Assembly: GCA_964593555.1 (NCBI GenBank)
Contig: CAZQIC010000026.1
Location: forward strand, 1 to 41,072
DNA length: 41,072 nt
Direction of reading: 5' to 3'
From: CAZQIC01 sp964593555
GTDB taxonomy: Bacteria > Bacteroidota > Bacteroidia > JAFLBG01
Below the pieces are notes generated by a model. The model ran no database searches, was not told where the DNA came from, and saw only the letters and a program-made list of their open reading frames with translations. Positions 15,289 through 23,624 of the stretch are shown here, piece after piece. How positions within the stretch are numbered: position 1 is the stretch's first letter; each line of letters opens with the position of its first letter. Made by a program: the position numbers and the translations under genes.

Positions 15289-18207
15289 ATGAAGAATCGT
15301 AAATTTCTATTTCAAATATTTCTTCTCCCTATACAGGTTATTTTTTCGGCTCAAAGCATTTACTCACAAACTACTTTTCAAAAAACATATAATAACGGAG
15401 TTCCATCAAGTTTTGATTGGGGTTTTGCGGTGCAGGAAACCCTCGATAGCAATTTTATAACGTCCGGTTCAGTCCCTTCAAATCTTAAGGACTATGGTTT
15501 ATTAAAGATGAACAGGTATGGAGCGGTATTGTGGGGAAAGGCTTATGGAATTACCGGAAAAAGTGATGTGGCATATAGTGCACAACAAACTGCTGACCTT
15601 GGTTACATTATGGCAGGCACTTCATATGGTAAACTATTCCTTGTAAAAACAAATGCTACAGGTGCCTTGCAATGGGCCATGACATATGATAGCGTGGTTG
15701 CAATACCATTAGCTACTCCTGTTCCGCCCATTTCAATTCACCAAACATCTGATGGAGGGTATATTGTTGGATCAAGCATTTTGAGTTATGGCATTCAGGT
15801 TGTTTTTATGGTCAAGGTAAATGCTACGGGAAATTTATCCTGGGCAAGAAAATATCAAAGTACAGGTTTTGCAATGAGAGGTGGTTCTGTTAGACAAACG
15901 CAAGATGGAGGATACATATTGGCTTCCACCCATAGCGGAAATACAGGAGATATATGCCTGATAAAAACAAACGCCGCAGGACTTATTACATGGTCTAAAA
16001 CATATGGAGTACCGGGCGATAGTGATTATCCCTTTTCTGTTAAACAAACAAATGATCTTGGATTTATTGTTTCCGGCTTTCAGGGTTCAAGTCTTGCGAG
16101 TACTAATGATATGCTCCTGTTAAAAACCGATTCGGTCGGAAACATTTTGTGGGACAAGGTTTGGGGCGATGGTACAAAATATGAGCGTGCAACAGGGGTA
16201 ATAGAAGATATGAATAACAATATTGTTGTTACAGGTTGGTATGCAACCGGAATAATGGGAACAACATATCAAACATATCTTGCTAAAATAAATTCTTCGG
16301 GAAGTTTTATATGGCAACGTGGTTATGGAGTTTCCAATATGGAGGATAGGGGGCAGGCACTTTATCAATCAAGGGTTGATGGACATTATTTGATAGGAGG
16401 CATAACCTTTGGTAAGGGTCATTCTTTAATTAAAACTAATTTGATGGGAGTAACCGGCGCTAATTGCAGTGCGAAGGAAACAGCCGTCAACTTGCCGCAG
16501 ATAATACCAACATTAATTTCTGCCTCAGTAATATCGCTTACAGATTCTCTGATCACTCCCGATATAATAGTTGTAGATGAAACAGGTAGCACTGTTGTTA
16601 CCAATCTATCACCTACTGTAGATTCTTGTTCGGCTCCAAGTTGTTCCCTTACTATTACAAATCCCACCAGCATTTGCCAGGGGAATTCTCAAGCAATATC
16701 AGCAACCGGTGGTAATGGTTATAGCTGGAGCCCCGCATCTACTTTAAATTCTTCAACGGCCTCGGTTGTTGTTGCGCAACCTACAACAACTACCACTTAT
16801 ATTGTTTCTGATACGGTCTGCGGAAGTTTTGCAACTACTACTGTTACGGTAAATCCCACTCCTTTAATTTCTTTAAATTATCCAAACATACTTTGCTTAG
16901 GAGATACAGATATTATAGCTGCCGGAGGGGGATTAAACTATTTATGGAACACTGGTTCAACAAGGGCCTCAATTGTTATAGGTCCTACCGTTAGAACCGT
17001 ATATAGTTTAACTGTTGAGGCTAATAACGGGTGTTCTGCAAATACTTCTTTTACAGTAAACGTAGCTTCTTCTCCTATTGCTTCTATAACCGGCAAGGAT
17101 TCTATATGTACGGGTGCATTGGATACTATTGTTGTTTCCGGAGCAAATACTTACTTGTGGAATACTGGAAGTACAAATAATTCTATGGTGGTTTCACCAA
17201 TAATAAATACTGTTTACTCGGTAACTGCTGCTATCGGAAATTGTCAGGATACTTCAACTTTTTTTGTTTATGTAGGTCTTTCTCCAACGGCCGGGGTTTC
17301 ATCTTCAATGAATACCATTTGTGCGGGTGATAGCGTTGTGCTCACTGCTTCCGGTGGTACTTCGTATAATTGGAGTAATGGAAATACATCCGGAGTTATT
17401 TCTGTCGCACCAACATTACCGGCAACTTATTCTTTTACCACTTCAATTGGTTCATGCACAGATACCGGTTCTGTAAATATTTTTGTGAATCAAATTCCGG
17501 TGGCTAATGCGGGGAGTAGTGATACGGTATGTGCGGGCTCAACAATTATGTTAAACGGTTCAGGTGGCAACACTTATTTGTGGAACACAGGAAATACAAA
17601 CAGTTCAATAAATATTACGCCCACTTCTTATTCAACATTTACGCTCGTTGCGTATAACGGACAATGCAGTGATACAGCATTTGTATCCATTGGAATAAAT
17701 CCTCTTCCTGTTGTTGATTCCGGAAATGATGTTTCAATCAGATATGGAAACACAACTATTTTATCTGCCTCGGGTGGGGGAGCGTACTCCTGGACACCTT
17801 CTGATAATTTGAGTTGCAGCAATTGCCCTTCACCCACATCTTCACCAGCTAAAACAACTACCTATTACGCTACCATTACAGATGCCAATGGCTGTACAAG
17901 TATGGATTCAGTTATTGTAATTGTAGATCTCAGCTGCGGATTTTTTATACCAAATGTTTTTTCACCAAATGGTGATGTGCAAAATGATGTATTTAAAGTG
18001 ATGTCGAATTGCATTACTTTTTTAAATCTCGTAATATTCGACCGCTGGGGCGAAAAAATATTTGAAACAAGTGATACTGAACAAGGGTGGGATGGTACTT
18101 TTAAAAGTAAGGAATGTGATAGTGATGTTTACATATTTAATGTTACTGCTGATCTGGCTAATGGTGAAAGTATAGTGAGGTATGGGAATGTGACGTTGAT
18201 TCGGTAG
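15289..18207 (+). CDS. Large T9SS cargo protein: propeller-like repeats, six Ig-like repeats, CHU_C C-terminal domain (copy 1)
   Basis: A 972-residue secreted protein; ATG 15289 is preferred because it directly starts a signal peptide (MKNRKFLFQIFLLPIQVIF, ending IYSQ). An upstream in-frame TTG/ATG pair at 15244/15247 would add a Gly-rich stretch. Residues about 25-440 hold propeller-like repeats built on a QTxDGGYIxxG element (QQTADLGYIMAG, HQTSDGGYIVGS, RQTQDGGYILAS, KQTNDLGFIVSG). Residues about 447-880 hold six Ig/PKD-like repeats of about 70 residues with a cysteine near the start and SGGxxYxWxTGxT cores. Residues about 881-972 are the gliding-motility-associated C-terminal domain (CGFFIPNVFSPNGD, IFDRWGEKIFE, GWDGTFK). 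That domain directs export by the type IX system and surface attachment. It is a paralogue of the protein at 19055-22039. The function is probably adhesion. Confidence 0.88.
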   Translation: MKNRKFLFQIFLLPIQVIFSAQSIYSQTTFQKTYNNGVPSSFDWGFAVQETLDSNFITSGSVPSNLKDYGLLKMNRYGAVLWGKAYGITGKSDVAYSAQQTADLGYIMAGTSYGKLFLVKTNATGALQWAMTYDSVVAIPLATPVPPISIHQTSDGGYIVGSSILSYGIQVVFMVKVNATGNLSWARKYQSTGFAMRGGSVRQTQDGGYILASTHSGNTGDICLIKTNAAGLITWSKTYGVPGDSDYPFSVKQTNDLGFIVSGFQGSSLASTNDMLLLKTDSVGNILWDKVWGDGTKYERATGVIEDMNNNIVVTGWYATGIMGTTYQTYLAKINSSGSFIWQRGYGVSNMEDRGQALYQSRVDGHYLIGGITFGKGHSLIKTNLMGVTGANCSAKETAVNLPQIIPTLISASVISLTDSLITPDIIVVDETGSTVVTNLSPTVDSCSAPSCSLTITNPTSICQGNSQAISATGGNGYSWSPASTLNSSTASVVVAQPTTTTTYIVSDTVCGSFATTTVTVNPTPLISLNYPNILCLGDTDIIAAGGGLNYLWNTGSTRASIVIGPTVRTVYSLTVEANNGCSANTSFTVNVASSPIASITGKDSICTGALDTIVVSGANTYLWNTGSTNNSMVVSPIINTVYSVTAAIGNCQDTSTFFVYVGLSPTAGVSSSMNTICAGDSVVLTASGGTSYNWSNGNTSGVISVAPTLPATYSFTTSIGSCTDTGSVNIFVNQIPVANAGSSDTVCAGSTIMLNGSGGNTYLWNTGNTNSSINITPTSYSTFTLVAYNGQCSDTAFVSIGINPLPVVDSGNDVSIRYGNTTILSASGGGAYSWTPSDNLSCSNCPSPTSSPAKTTTYYATITDANGCTSMDSVIVIVDLSCGFFIPNVFSPNGDVQNDVFKVMSNCITFLNLVIFDRWGEKIFETSDTEQGWDGTFKSKECDSDVYIFNVTADLANGESIVRYGNVTLIR

Positions 18208-18263
18208 CGTTTCGTAAATAAAAATAGACTTAAATAAAAAATTTTCCTTCTGAAATATCAATT

Positions 18264-18818
18264 TTAATCCGGATATTTTGTCTCTATGAGTTTATTATTA
18301 TTCCAGTTTTCTGTTTTAATAAGTTTGCCAGTAGTGTCATAGTATTCCCAGCTGCCATCTCTTACAGACGCGTGTTCAAAAATAATTCCGCCTCTTTGCT
18401 CAAAGTTCCCATCTATAAGAGCATAATTTCCTTTTACCTGTAATGTACCATTAGGATGAAAATCTTTCCATTCACCATAGGTGTAAGTTTGATCCAATAC
18501 GCGTTGGTTATACTCTAAGTTTTTTTTACGATCCTTTGTGTAAAACACGAGGTGAATATCGTTTCCCGAATAACGGTGAACACCAGCCGTATCTCCGTTT
18601 GGATACAAGGCTATATAAGCCGTTTTTTTTCCATCCGTGTATTGATAATATTCGGCTATATCAGTTTCTTTTCTGACGAATGCCGTTCCGGTAAACAGGA
18701 TGTTGTTATAATTATATTGACCCTTATCAAAAAGTAGTTTTTTGTATGGAACAGTTTCCTGGGCCTCGATAATTCTAAAACCTGAGAGAATTAATGTAAA
18801 GAGAATGATTTTTTTCAT
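18264..18818 (-). CDS. Secreted MORN-variant repeat protein
   Basis: A 184-residue exported protein with a signal peptide (residues 1-19, ending IIEA). The rest reads as a chain of short beta-hairpin repeats of the MORN-variant (YwqK) type. Typical elements are YYQYTDGKKTAYIALYPNGD (about 57-76), YGEWKDFHPNGTLQVKGNY (about 114-132) and DGSWEYYDTTGKLIKTENWN (about 154-173). MORN variants are often annotated as toxin-antitoxin YwqK in databases, but in Bacteroidota they are mostly extracellular proteins of unknown role. The gene runs against the two large T9SS cargo genes and lies between them, with its stop 57 nt from that of copy 1. No functional link is shown. Confidence 0.8.
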   Translation of the reverse strand: MKKIILFTLILSGFRIIEAQETVPYKKLLFDKGQYNYNNILFTGTAFVRKETDIAEYYQYTDGKKTAYIALYPNGDTAGVHRYSGNDIHLVFYTKDRKKNLEYNQRVLDQTYTYGEWKDFHPNGTLQVKGNYALIDGNFEQRGGIIFEHASVRDGSWEYYDTTGKLIKTENWNNNKLIETKYPD

Positions 18819-19001
18819 GATGTGTCAATAGCAATTTTTGTGCCTCTTTTGTGTAGAATTATTTATCGAATGCATTGAATCATAAGAAACACTATAATTC
18901 TCTGTTTTTTGTTCGCTATGGTCTCTCCCATAATTTCTTACTGGACTCCATTATGATACCACAATAATGCTGTCAGGATTTTGATAATGGACCCTGATTG
19001 G

Positions 19002-19033
19002 TTTGTCATGGAGCATAGGCATAATTAAGTTTG
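19002..19033 (+). promoter_or_regulatory. Bacteroidota-type promoter of T9SS cargo gene copy 2
   Basis: TTTG (19002-19005), a 20-nt spacer and TAAGTTTG (19026-19033) match the phylum consensus exactly. The expected transcription start is about 19038-19040. This rules out the in-frame TTG at 19031 as start codon and leaves ATG 19055 or 19106. Confidence 0.72.
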
Positions 19034-19054
19034 TTAAAATCGGTGGTGTTATTC

Positions 19055-22039
19055 ATGAAAATGATAAGCTTCAATTATAATAAGATAAACAATTACTTCG
19101 ACAAAATGGTTCTTAGGCCATCATCGTTAAATCAAAAAATAATCTCTGGAATTTGTCTTGTACTTCTGCAAATTATTTTTCCAGTACTCAATACTTATTG
19201 CCAAACTACCTTCCAAAAAACATATGTCAATGGCTCTACTGCAAGTTTCGACGTTGGATACTCAATTCAGGAAACAGCGGATAGTAACTTTATGCTATCT
19301 GGGTCAATACCAAATAATTTTATTGATTATGGACTTATTAAAACGGACAGAAAAGGAAAGGTAATATGGGCAAAAGCGTATGGACTTTCTGGAATTGCAG
19401 ATTACCCTTATTCAGAACAACAAACAACAGACGAGGGTTATATAATGGCCGGCGTATCACTTAATAACCTTTATCTCGTAAGAACAGATTCAGCTGGAGT
19501 ATTGTTATGGGCAAAAACTTTTGGTAACGTGCGGTTAGGATCAATGTTCGATCCGGTTACGCCGCCTTCCATTCAACAAACCTCAGATAGTGGATATATT
19601 GTTGGCGCCACTATTTTAAGTTTTAATGTGTATTGCTATTACCTGGTAAAGATAGATGCATCGGGAAACCTTTCCTGGGCCAGAAAATATCAACATGTAG
19701 GTTTCCATATGATGGGTGGGCCTGTAAGACAAACGAAAGACGGTGGTTATATATTGGCGGGTTCTCATGGCGCCACTGGAACAGATGTATGCCTTATAAA
19801 AACAAACGCTGCGGGAGTTATTGCCTGGTCTAAAACATATGGTATATCAACAACTAATGATCATCCGTTTGCGATAAAACAAACCAATGATAATGGTTAT
19901 ATAGTTTCAGGTTTTCAGGGTGATTGGATCGCTGCTACTAACGATATGCTATTGATTAAAACTGATAGTGCGGGAAATCTTCAATGGGATAAAGTTTGGG
20001 GAGATGTAACAGAGTACGAACGGGCAACAGCAGTGATACAAGATCACAATGGTAATTTTGTAGTTACCGGCTGGTATTCAACCAATGGAGGAGGCGGACT
20101 TTCTTATCAAACCTACCTCGCTAAAATAAGTCCTTCGGGTACATTTATCTGGCAACGTGGATTAGGATTCGCAGGCAGGGAGGAGAGGGGACTCGCTTTA
20201 TCACAGTCACGTGTAGATAAAAATTATTTGGTTGGAGGTTTGAGTTTTTTTAGAGGACATTCTTTTATTAAGACCAATACTCTTGGGAAGGTGGGTACAA
20301 CTTGTGGCGGCGAAACACCTGTATCACTTCCGGAAAGAATACCAACGCTCACTGCTGTTGCTGTAGTATCCCTCACAGATTCTATCATTACCCCTGTTGT
20401 TGCAGTGGTGGATCAAACAAATAATACAATTGTTACAGATTTTACTCCTTTTACAACAGGCTGCTCATATACTTGCACTCTTTCTGTTACACCTGCAACC
20501 AGTATTTGTCCCGGAAATTCTCAAGCACTATCTGCAAGCGGCGGCTATGGATATTCCTGGAGCCCTTCGGCAACGTTAAATTCTTCTTCCAATTCCCTTG
20601 TCATCGCGCAGCCTACAACAACTACAATGTATATTGTTTCCGATACTGTTTGCGGAAGCTCTGCAGCTACTACCCTTACCGTAAATCCTGCGCCTTTAAT
20701 TTCTTTAAATTATCAAAACATACATTGCTTAGGGGATACGGCCGTAATTGCTGCCGGAGGTGGACTAAATTATTGGTGGAACACCGGTTCAACAGCGACA
20801 TCAATGGTTGTAAGTCCTACCATTAGCACAGTATATAGTTTAACTGTTAATAGTATTGGAGGATGTGTTGCAAATACATCTTTTACAGTAACCGTTGTTA
20901 CTCCTCCTGTTGCTTCCATAATCGGTAAGGATTCCATATGTTTGGGTGCGTTGGATTCTATTGTTGCTTCAGGAGGTGGTATGTATACCTGGAGCACCGG
21001 CATGAGCACCGGTTCAATAATTATCACTCCTACAACAAATACAATTTATACAGTAACGGTTAACATTGGGGGCTGTCTTGATTCAGCTTCATTTAACGTA
21101 TATGTAATGCAGGCGCCCATTGCTCAAATTGTATCATCGGCTAATTTAATTTGTGCCGGAGATAATGTAACGCTTACAGCGTCCGGGGGTGCATTGTATA
21201 GTTGGAGCAACGGAAATACAGCTTCAATTATTTCTGCTGCACCAACTTCAAATACAATGTATTCGTTTACAACTTCAATTGGTTCTTGTATTGATACCAT
21301 GTCAATGAATATTGTTGTGAATCAAATTCCTGTAGCTAATGCCGGAGAGAACGATTCTATTTGCGAAGGATCATCCATTATATTAAATGGTTTCGGCGGG
21401 ACCAGTTATTTATGGAGTACCGGGAGTACGGGCAGTTCAATTGATGTAAGTCCATCTTCTTTTTCTACATATACACTTATTGCCTATAATGGATTTTGTA
21501 CTGATACAACTTCAGTATCAATTGGAATTAATCCTCTTCCTGTTGTGAATGCCGGTGATGATGTTAGTGTTAGATACGGAAGTGCAACTGTTTTGTCAGC
21601 CTCCGGTGGCGGCTCTTATTCATGGTCGCCTTCAAATAATTTAAGCTGTGGTAATTGCATATCTCCAACAGCATCACCAACTAAAACAACAACATATTTT
21701 GTAACAGTCACGGATGCTCATGGCTGCACAAGTATTGATTCGGTAATAGTAACCGTCGATCTTAGTTGCGGATTTTTTATCCCCAATGTTTTTTCACCAA
21801 ATGGTGACATGCAAAATGATGTATTTAAAGTCATGTCGAATTGTATTACATTTTTTAACCTGGTAATATTTGATCGTTGGGGAGAAAAAATATTTCAAAC
21901 AAATAATCCTGAACAAGGATGGGATGGTAGTTTTAAAAGTAAGGAATGTGATAGTGATGTTTATGTATACAATATAATTGCAGACATGGCTAATGGTGAA
22001 AGTATTGCTAGGTACGGGAACGTGACGTTGATCCGGTAG
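19055..22039 (+). CDS. Large T9SS cargo protein: propeller-like repeats, Ig-like repeats, CHU_C C-terminal domain (copy 2)
   Basis: A 994-residue paralogue of the product of 15289-18207 with the same architecture. ATG 19055 is chosen because the promoter at 19002-19033 excludes anything earlier. ATG 19106 is also possible and would give a cleaner signal peptide (LNQKIISGICLVLLQIIFPVL, cut after NTYCQ or so). Propeller-like repeats again carry QTxDxGYI elements (EQQTTDEGYIMAG, QQTSDSGYIVGA, RQTKDGGYILAG, KQTNDNGYIVSG). Six Ig-like repeats follow. The CHU_C domain spans about 904-994 (CGFFIPNVFSPNGDMQNDVF, IFDRWGEKIFQ). By eye, that domain differs from copy 1 at about 13 of some 92 residues, so the pair is a fairly recent duplication or has been homogenised at the end. 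It meets a minus-strand gene tail to tail. Confidence 0.87.
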   Translation: MKMISFNYNKINNYFDKMVLRPSSLNQKIISGICLVLLQIIFPVLNTYCQTTFQKTYVNGSTASFDVGYSIQETADSNFMLSGSIPNNFIDYGLIKTDRKGKVIWAKAYGLSGIADYPYSEQQTTDEGYIMAGVSLNNLYLVRTDSAGVLLWAKTFGNVRLGSMFDPVTPPSIQQTSDSGYIVGATILSFNVYCYYLVKIDASGNLSWARKYQHVGFHMMGGPVRQTKDGGYILAGSHGATGTDVCLIKTNAAGVIAWSKTYGISTTNDHPFAIKQTNDNGYIVSGFQGDWIAATNDMLLIKTDSAGNLQWDKVWGDVTEYERATAVIQDHNGNFVVTGWYSTNGGGGLSYQTYLAKISPSGTFIWQRGLGFAGREERGLALSQSRVDKNYLVGGLSFFRGHSFIKTNTLGKVGTTCGGETPVSLPERIPTLTAVAVVSLTDSIITPVVAVVDQTNNTIVTDFTPFTTGCSYTCTLSVTPATSICPGNSQALSASGGYGYSWSPSATLNSSSNSLVIAQPTTTTMYIVSDTVCGSSAATTLTVNPAPLISLNYQNIHCLGDTAVIAAGGGLNYWWNTGSTATSMVVSPTISTVYSLTVNSIGGCVANTSFTVTVVTPPVASIIGKDSICLGALDSIVASGGGMYTWSTGMSTGSIIITPTTNTIYTVTVNIGGCLDSASFNVYVMQAPIAQIVSSANLICAGDNVTLTASGGALYSWSNGNTASIISAAPTSNTMYSFTTSIGSCIDTMSMNIVVNQIPVANAGENDSICEGSSIILNGFGGTSYLWSTGSTGSSIDVSPSSFSTYTLIAYNGFCTDTTSVSIGINPLPVVNAGDDVSVRYGSATVLSASGGGSYSWSPSNNLSCGNCISPTASPTKTTTYFVTVTDAHGCTSIDSVIVTVDLSCGFFIPNVFSPNGDMQNDVFKVMSNCITFFNLVIFDRWGEKIFQTNNPEQGWDGSFKSKECDSDVYVYNIIADMANGESIARYGNVTLIR

Positions 22040-22068
22040 GGTAATTTCTGCTGATGTAAAAGCGTAGT

Positions 22069-22770
22069 TTATTTTTTAAATTCTTTGTCCCAACTTTCTG
22101 AAGTAAATATTTTCTCATTCCAAAACTTAATTACCCAATCCTCATTATTATCAATGCTGATAATATTTAGATTGCTGTCCAATGAAATGCTTGAGTAACA
22201 AATGTGCTTTAATCCATTTTTATCAATGAGTTCATAAATGTGAGGCAATGCGAATTGAGTTATGCCCAATTTTTGTTTATTTTTTTTATCTAAAAGTCGG
22301 TCAAGCATTTTACGACTTCCACTTTCTATCTCTTGTTTTATAGTATCTAAGTCATACCTTTCATCGGTTTTATATACCTGTACTTCATCTAAATTGCCAA
22401 ATTTTATTGGTATATAAGTTTTAGGATTAGACGCATTTTCCATAATAAAGTTTCGTGTTCTTTCTTCTGCAATGGTTTGGCCTTGGTGAATATTGTCGGA
22501 GTCAAAATATAAATCACTAACCTTTGAATTCTTATAGCTATTAAACATAAAAATGCTAAGTAATATTGTAGTTAGTAAGCCAGTATAAAAGACCGATTTC
22601 CAGAATAAGTTTTTACGTTTCAAGTAAAAAATGACTCCAATAAAAAATGGGAGGATTAAAAATGAACTTGCAAAAGCAGCGGAACGTAAATGTTTAATAT
22701 AATCATGAGAAATATAATAAGTTAATAATAATAGAGCATTGATAACAGTAAGGATTAAAGATCGATTCAT
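22069..22770 (-). CDS. Hypothetical membrane protein
   Basis: A 233-residue protein that I do not recognise. Three hydrophobic helices occupy about residues 4-21, 31-50 and 57-78. The remaining 150 residues are soluble and charged, with ERTRNFIMENASNPKTY and a C-terminal WVIKFWNEKIFTSESWDKEF. It is the last of three minus-strand genes (with 22985-23410 and 23625-24701) separated by unusually long palindromic gaps, which suggests acquired accessory genes rather than an operon. No promoter with a TAnnTTTG box is visible in the 200 bp before it. The open frame and typical composition make it a real gene. Confidence 0.65.
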   Translation of the reverse strand: MNRSLILTVINALLLLTYYISHDYIKHLRSAAFASSFLILPFFIGVIFYLKRKNLFWKSVFYTGLLTTILLSIFMFNSYKNSKVSDLYFDSDNIHQGQTIAEERTRNFIMENASNPKTYIPIKFGNLDEVQVYKTDERYDLDTIKQEIESGSRKMLDRLLDKKNKQKLGITQFALPHIYELIDKNGLKHICYSSISLDSNLNIISIDNNEDWVIKFWNEKIFTSESWDKEFKK

Positions 22771-22872
22771 TCAGTCTTTTAAATTACGTACACTAACCTA
22801 TATGAGAAGTATCTAAAAATTTATCCCGTTATCCTGCTTCGTCGTATCAAAAAGGTTGGCTTTCAGCTATCA

Positions 22873-22920
22873 GGTAGCTATAAGCTACCAATTATATGCG
22901 GCGTAGATACAATCTACGCC
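22873..22920. repeat. Two adjacent short hairpins in the 22771-22984 gap
   Basis: GGTAGCT (22873-22879) pairs with AGCTACC (22883-22889). GGCGTAGAT (22900-22908) pairs with ATCTACGCC (22912-22920) around a 3-nt loop. Just to the right the sequence GTTAGGC (about 22953-22959) fits the attC box consensus GTTRRRY, but a clear partner box is missing. The gap holds no gene. Confidence 0.55.
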
Positions 22921-22984
22921 GAACAAACTACGTTAATCTGGGGCACACCCCGTGTTAGGCGTTCGTTGTTTTTTATATTTCCCT

Positions 22985-23410
22985 CTAATGCTTTGAATCA
23001 AAATCCACTATCCATTCGATACCGAATTTATCTCTAAACATCCCAAAGTATGAACTCCCAGGACTTTCCTCAATAGGCACTTCTACACTCCCGCCTTCTG
23101 AAAGTCCTTTAAATAATTTGTCAGCTTCTTCACGATTTTCTGCACTTATAGATATCTTAGATCTGTTTTCATTTTCATTAACTTTTCCCATAAATTCGGG
23201 GATATCATTACCAATTAAAACGTTTTTGCCAATTGGTAAAGCAATGTGCATTAATTTATTTGCATCATTTTCTGCTACTGGAAATTCAGGGCTTGATATA
23301 TCTTTGAAGCGTATAATTTTTGCGAACTCTCCCCCAAATACTGATTTGTAAAAGTTGAATGCTTCTTGAGCATTTCCGTTAAAGTTAATGTGTGGATTGA
23401 TAAGTGCCAT
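22985..23410 (-). CDS. VOC / PhnB-like (glyoxalase-fold) protein
   Basis: A 141-residue soluble protein of the vicinal oxygen chelate superfamily, PhnB/YjdN-like branch (often named 3-demethylubiquinone-9 3-methyltransferase fold). The start INPHINFNGNAQEAFNFYKS contains the usual first beta-alpha unit (FNGNAQEAFNFYKSVFGGEF). LMHIALPIGKNVLIGNDIPE and the C-terminal SYFGMFRDKFGIEWIVDF are the family's metal-site and dimer strands. The substrate is unknown. The gene stands between an attC-like palindrome upstream (23472-23602) and a palindrome-rich gap downstream. VOC proteins are among the families often carried by mobile gene cassettes, which fits the idea of a small acquired block here. Confidence 0.88.
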   Translation of the reverse strand: MALINPHINFNGNAQEAFNFYKSVFGGEFAKIIRFKDISSPEFPVAENDANKLMHIALPIGKNVLIGNDIPEFMGKVNENENRSKISISAENREEADKLFKGLSEGGSVEVPIEESPGSSYFGMFRDKFGIEWIVDFDSKH

Positions 23411-23471
23411 GATTTATATTTTTAAGTTGTTTTATTCGAATGACTTTTGGTATGAAATTTATACAATGATC

Positions 23472-23602
23472 CATAACCTTATGGCGGTTACAAGAAGTAG
23501 ACGTTTTCGAAGCACTAAACTGCCTTCCATCACAAAACTTGATACGAAGCACAAAATTTCATTTAACCACTGAACCACCAATTTCTTGTAGCTGCTGTTA
23601 TG
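23472..23602 (-). repeat. attC-like imperfect palindrome (site A)
   Basis: Outer boxes CATAAC (23472-23477) and GTTATG (23597-23602) are complementary. Inner boxes TACAAGAA (23489-23496) and TTCTTGTA (23583-23590) are complementary over 8 bp. The spacers between outer and inner boxes are unequal (11 and 6 nt), and the centre is 86 nt. Read on the minus strand, the order and asymmetry are those of integron attC sites (R'', L'', centre, L', R'), 131 bp in all, with R' reading GTTATG. Confidence 0.5.
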
Positions 23603-23624
23603 TGCTGTACATTTTTCCATTAGG

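Noticed and set aside
19031..19054. TTG start upstream of ATG 19055 for T9SS cargo copy 2
   Set aside because: The codon lies inside the -7 promoter box at 19026-19033.
20473..20826. Open frame of 117 codons inside T9SS cargo copy 2
   Set aside because: It is in another frame of the clearly repetitive Ig-like coding sequence and is a shadow of it.
22784..22959. Possible third attC-like site between the VOC gene and the membrane protein gene
   Set aside because: GTTAGGC (about 22953-22959) fits the box consensus and CTAAC occurs near 22787, but only five bases pair and no inner box pair is visible. The hairpins inside are unrelated.
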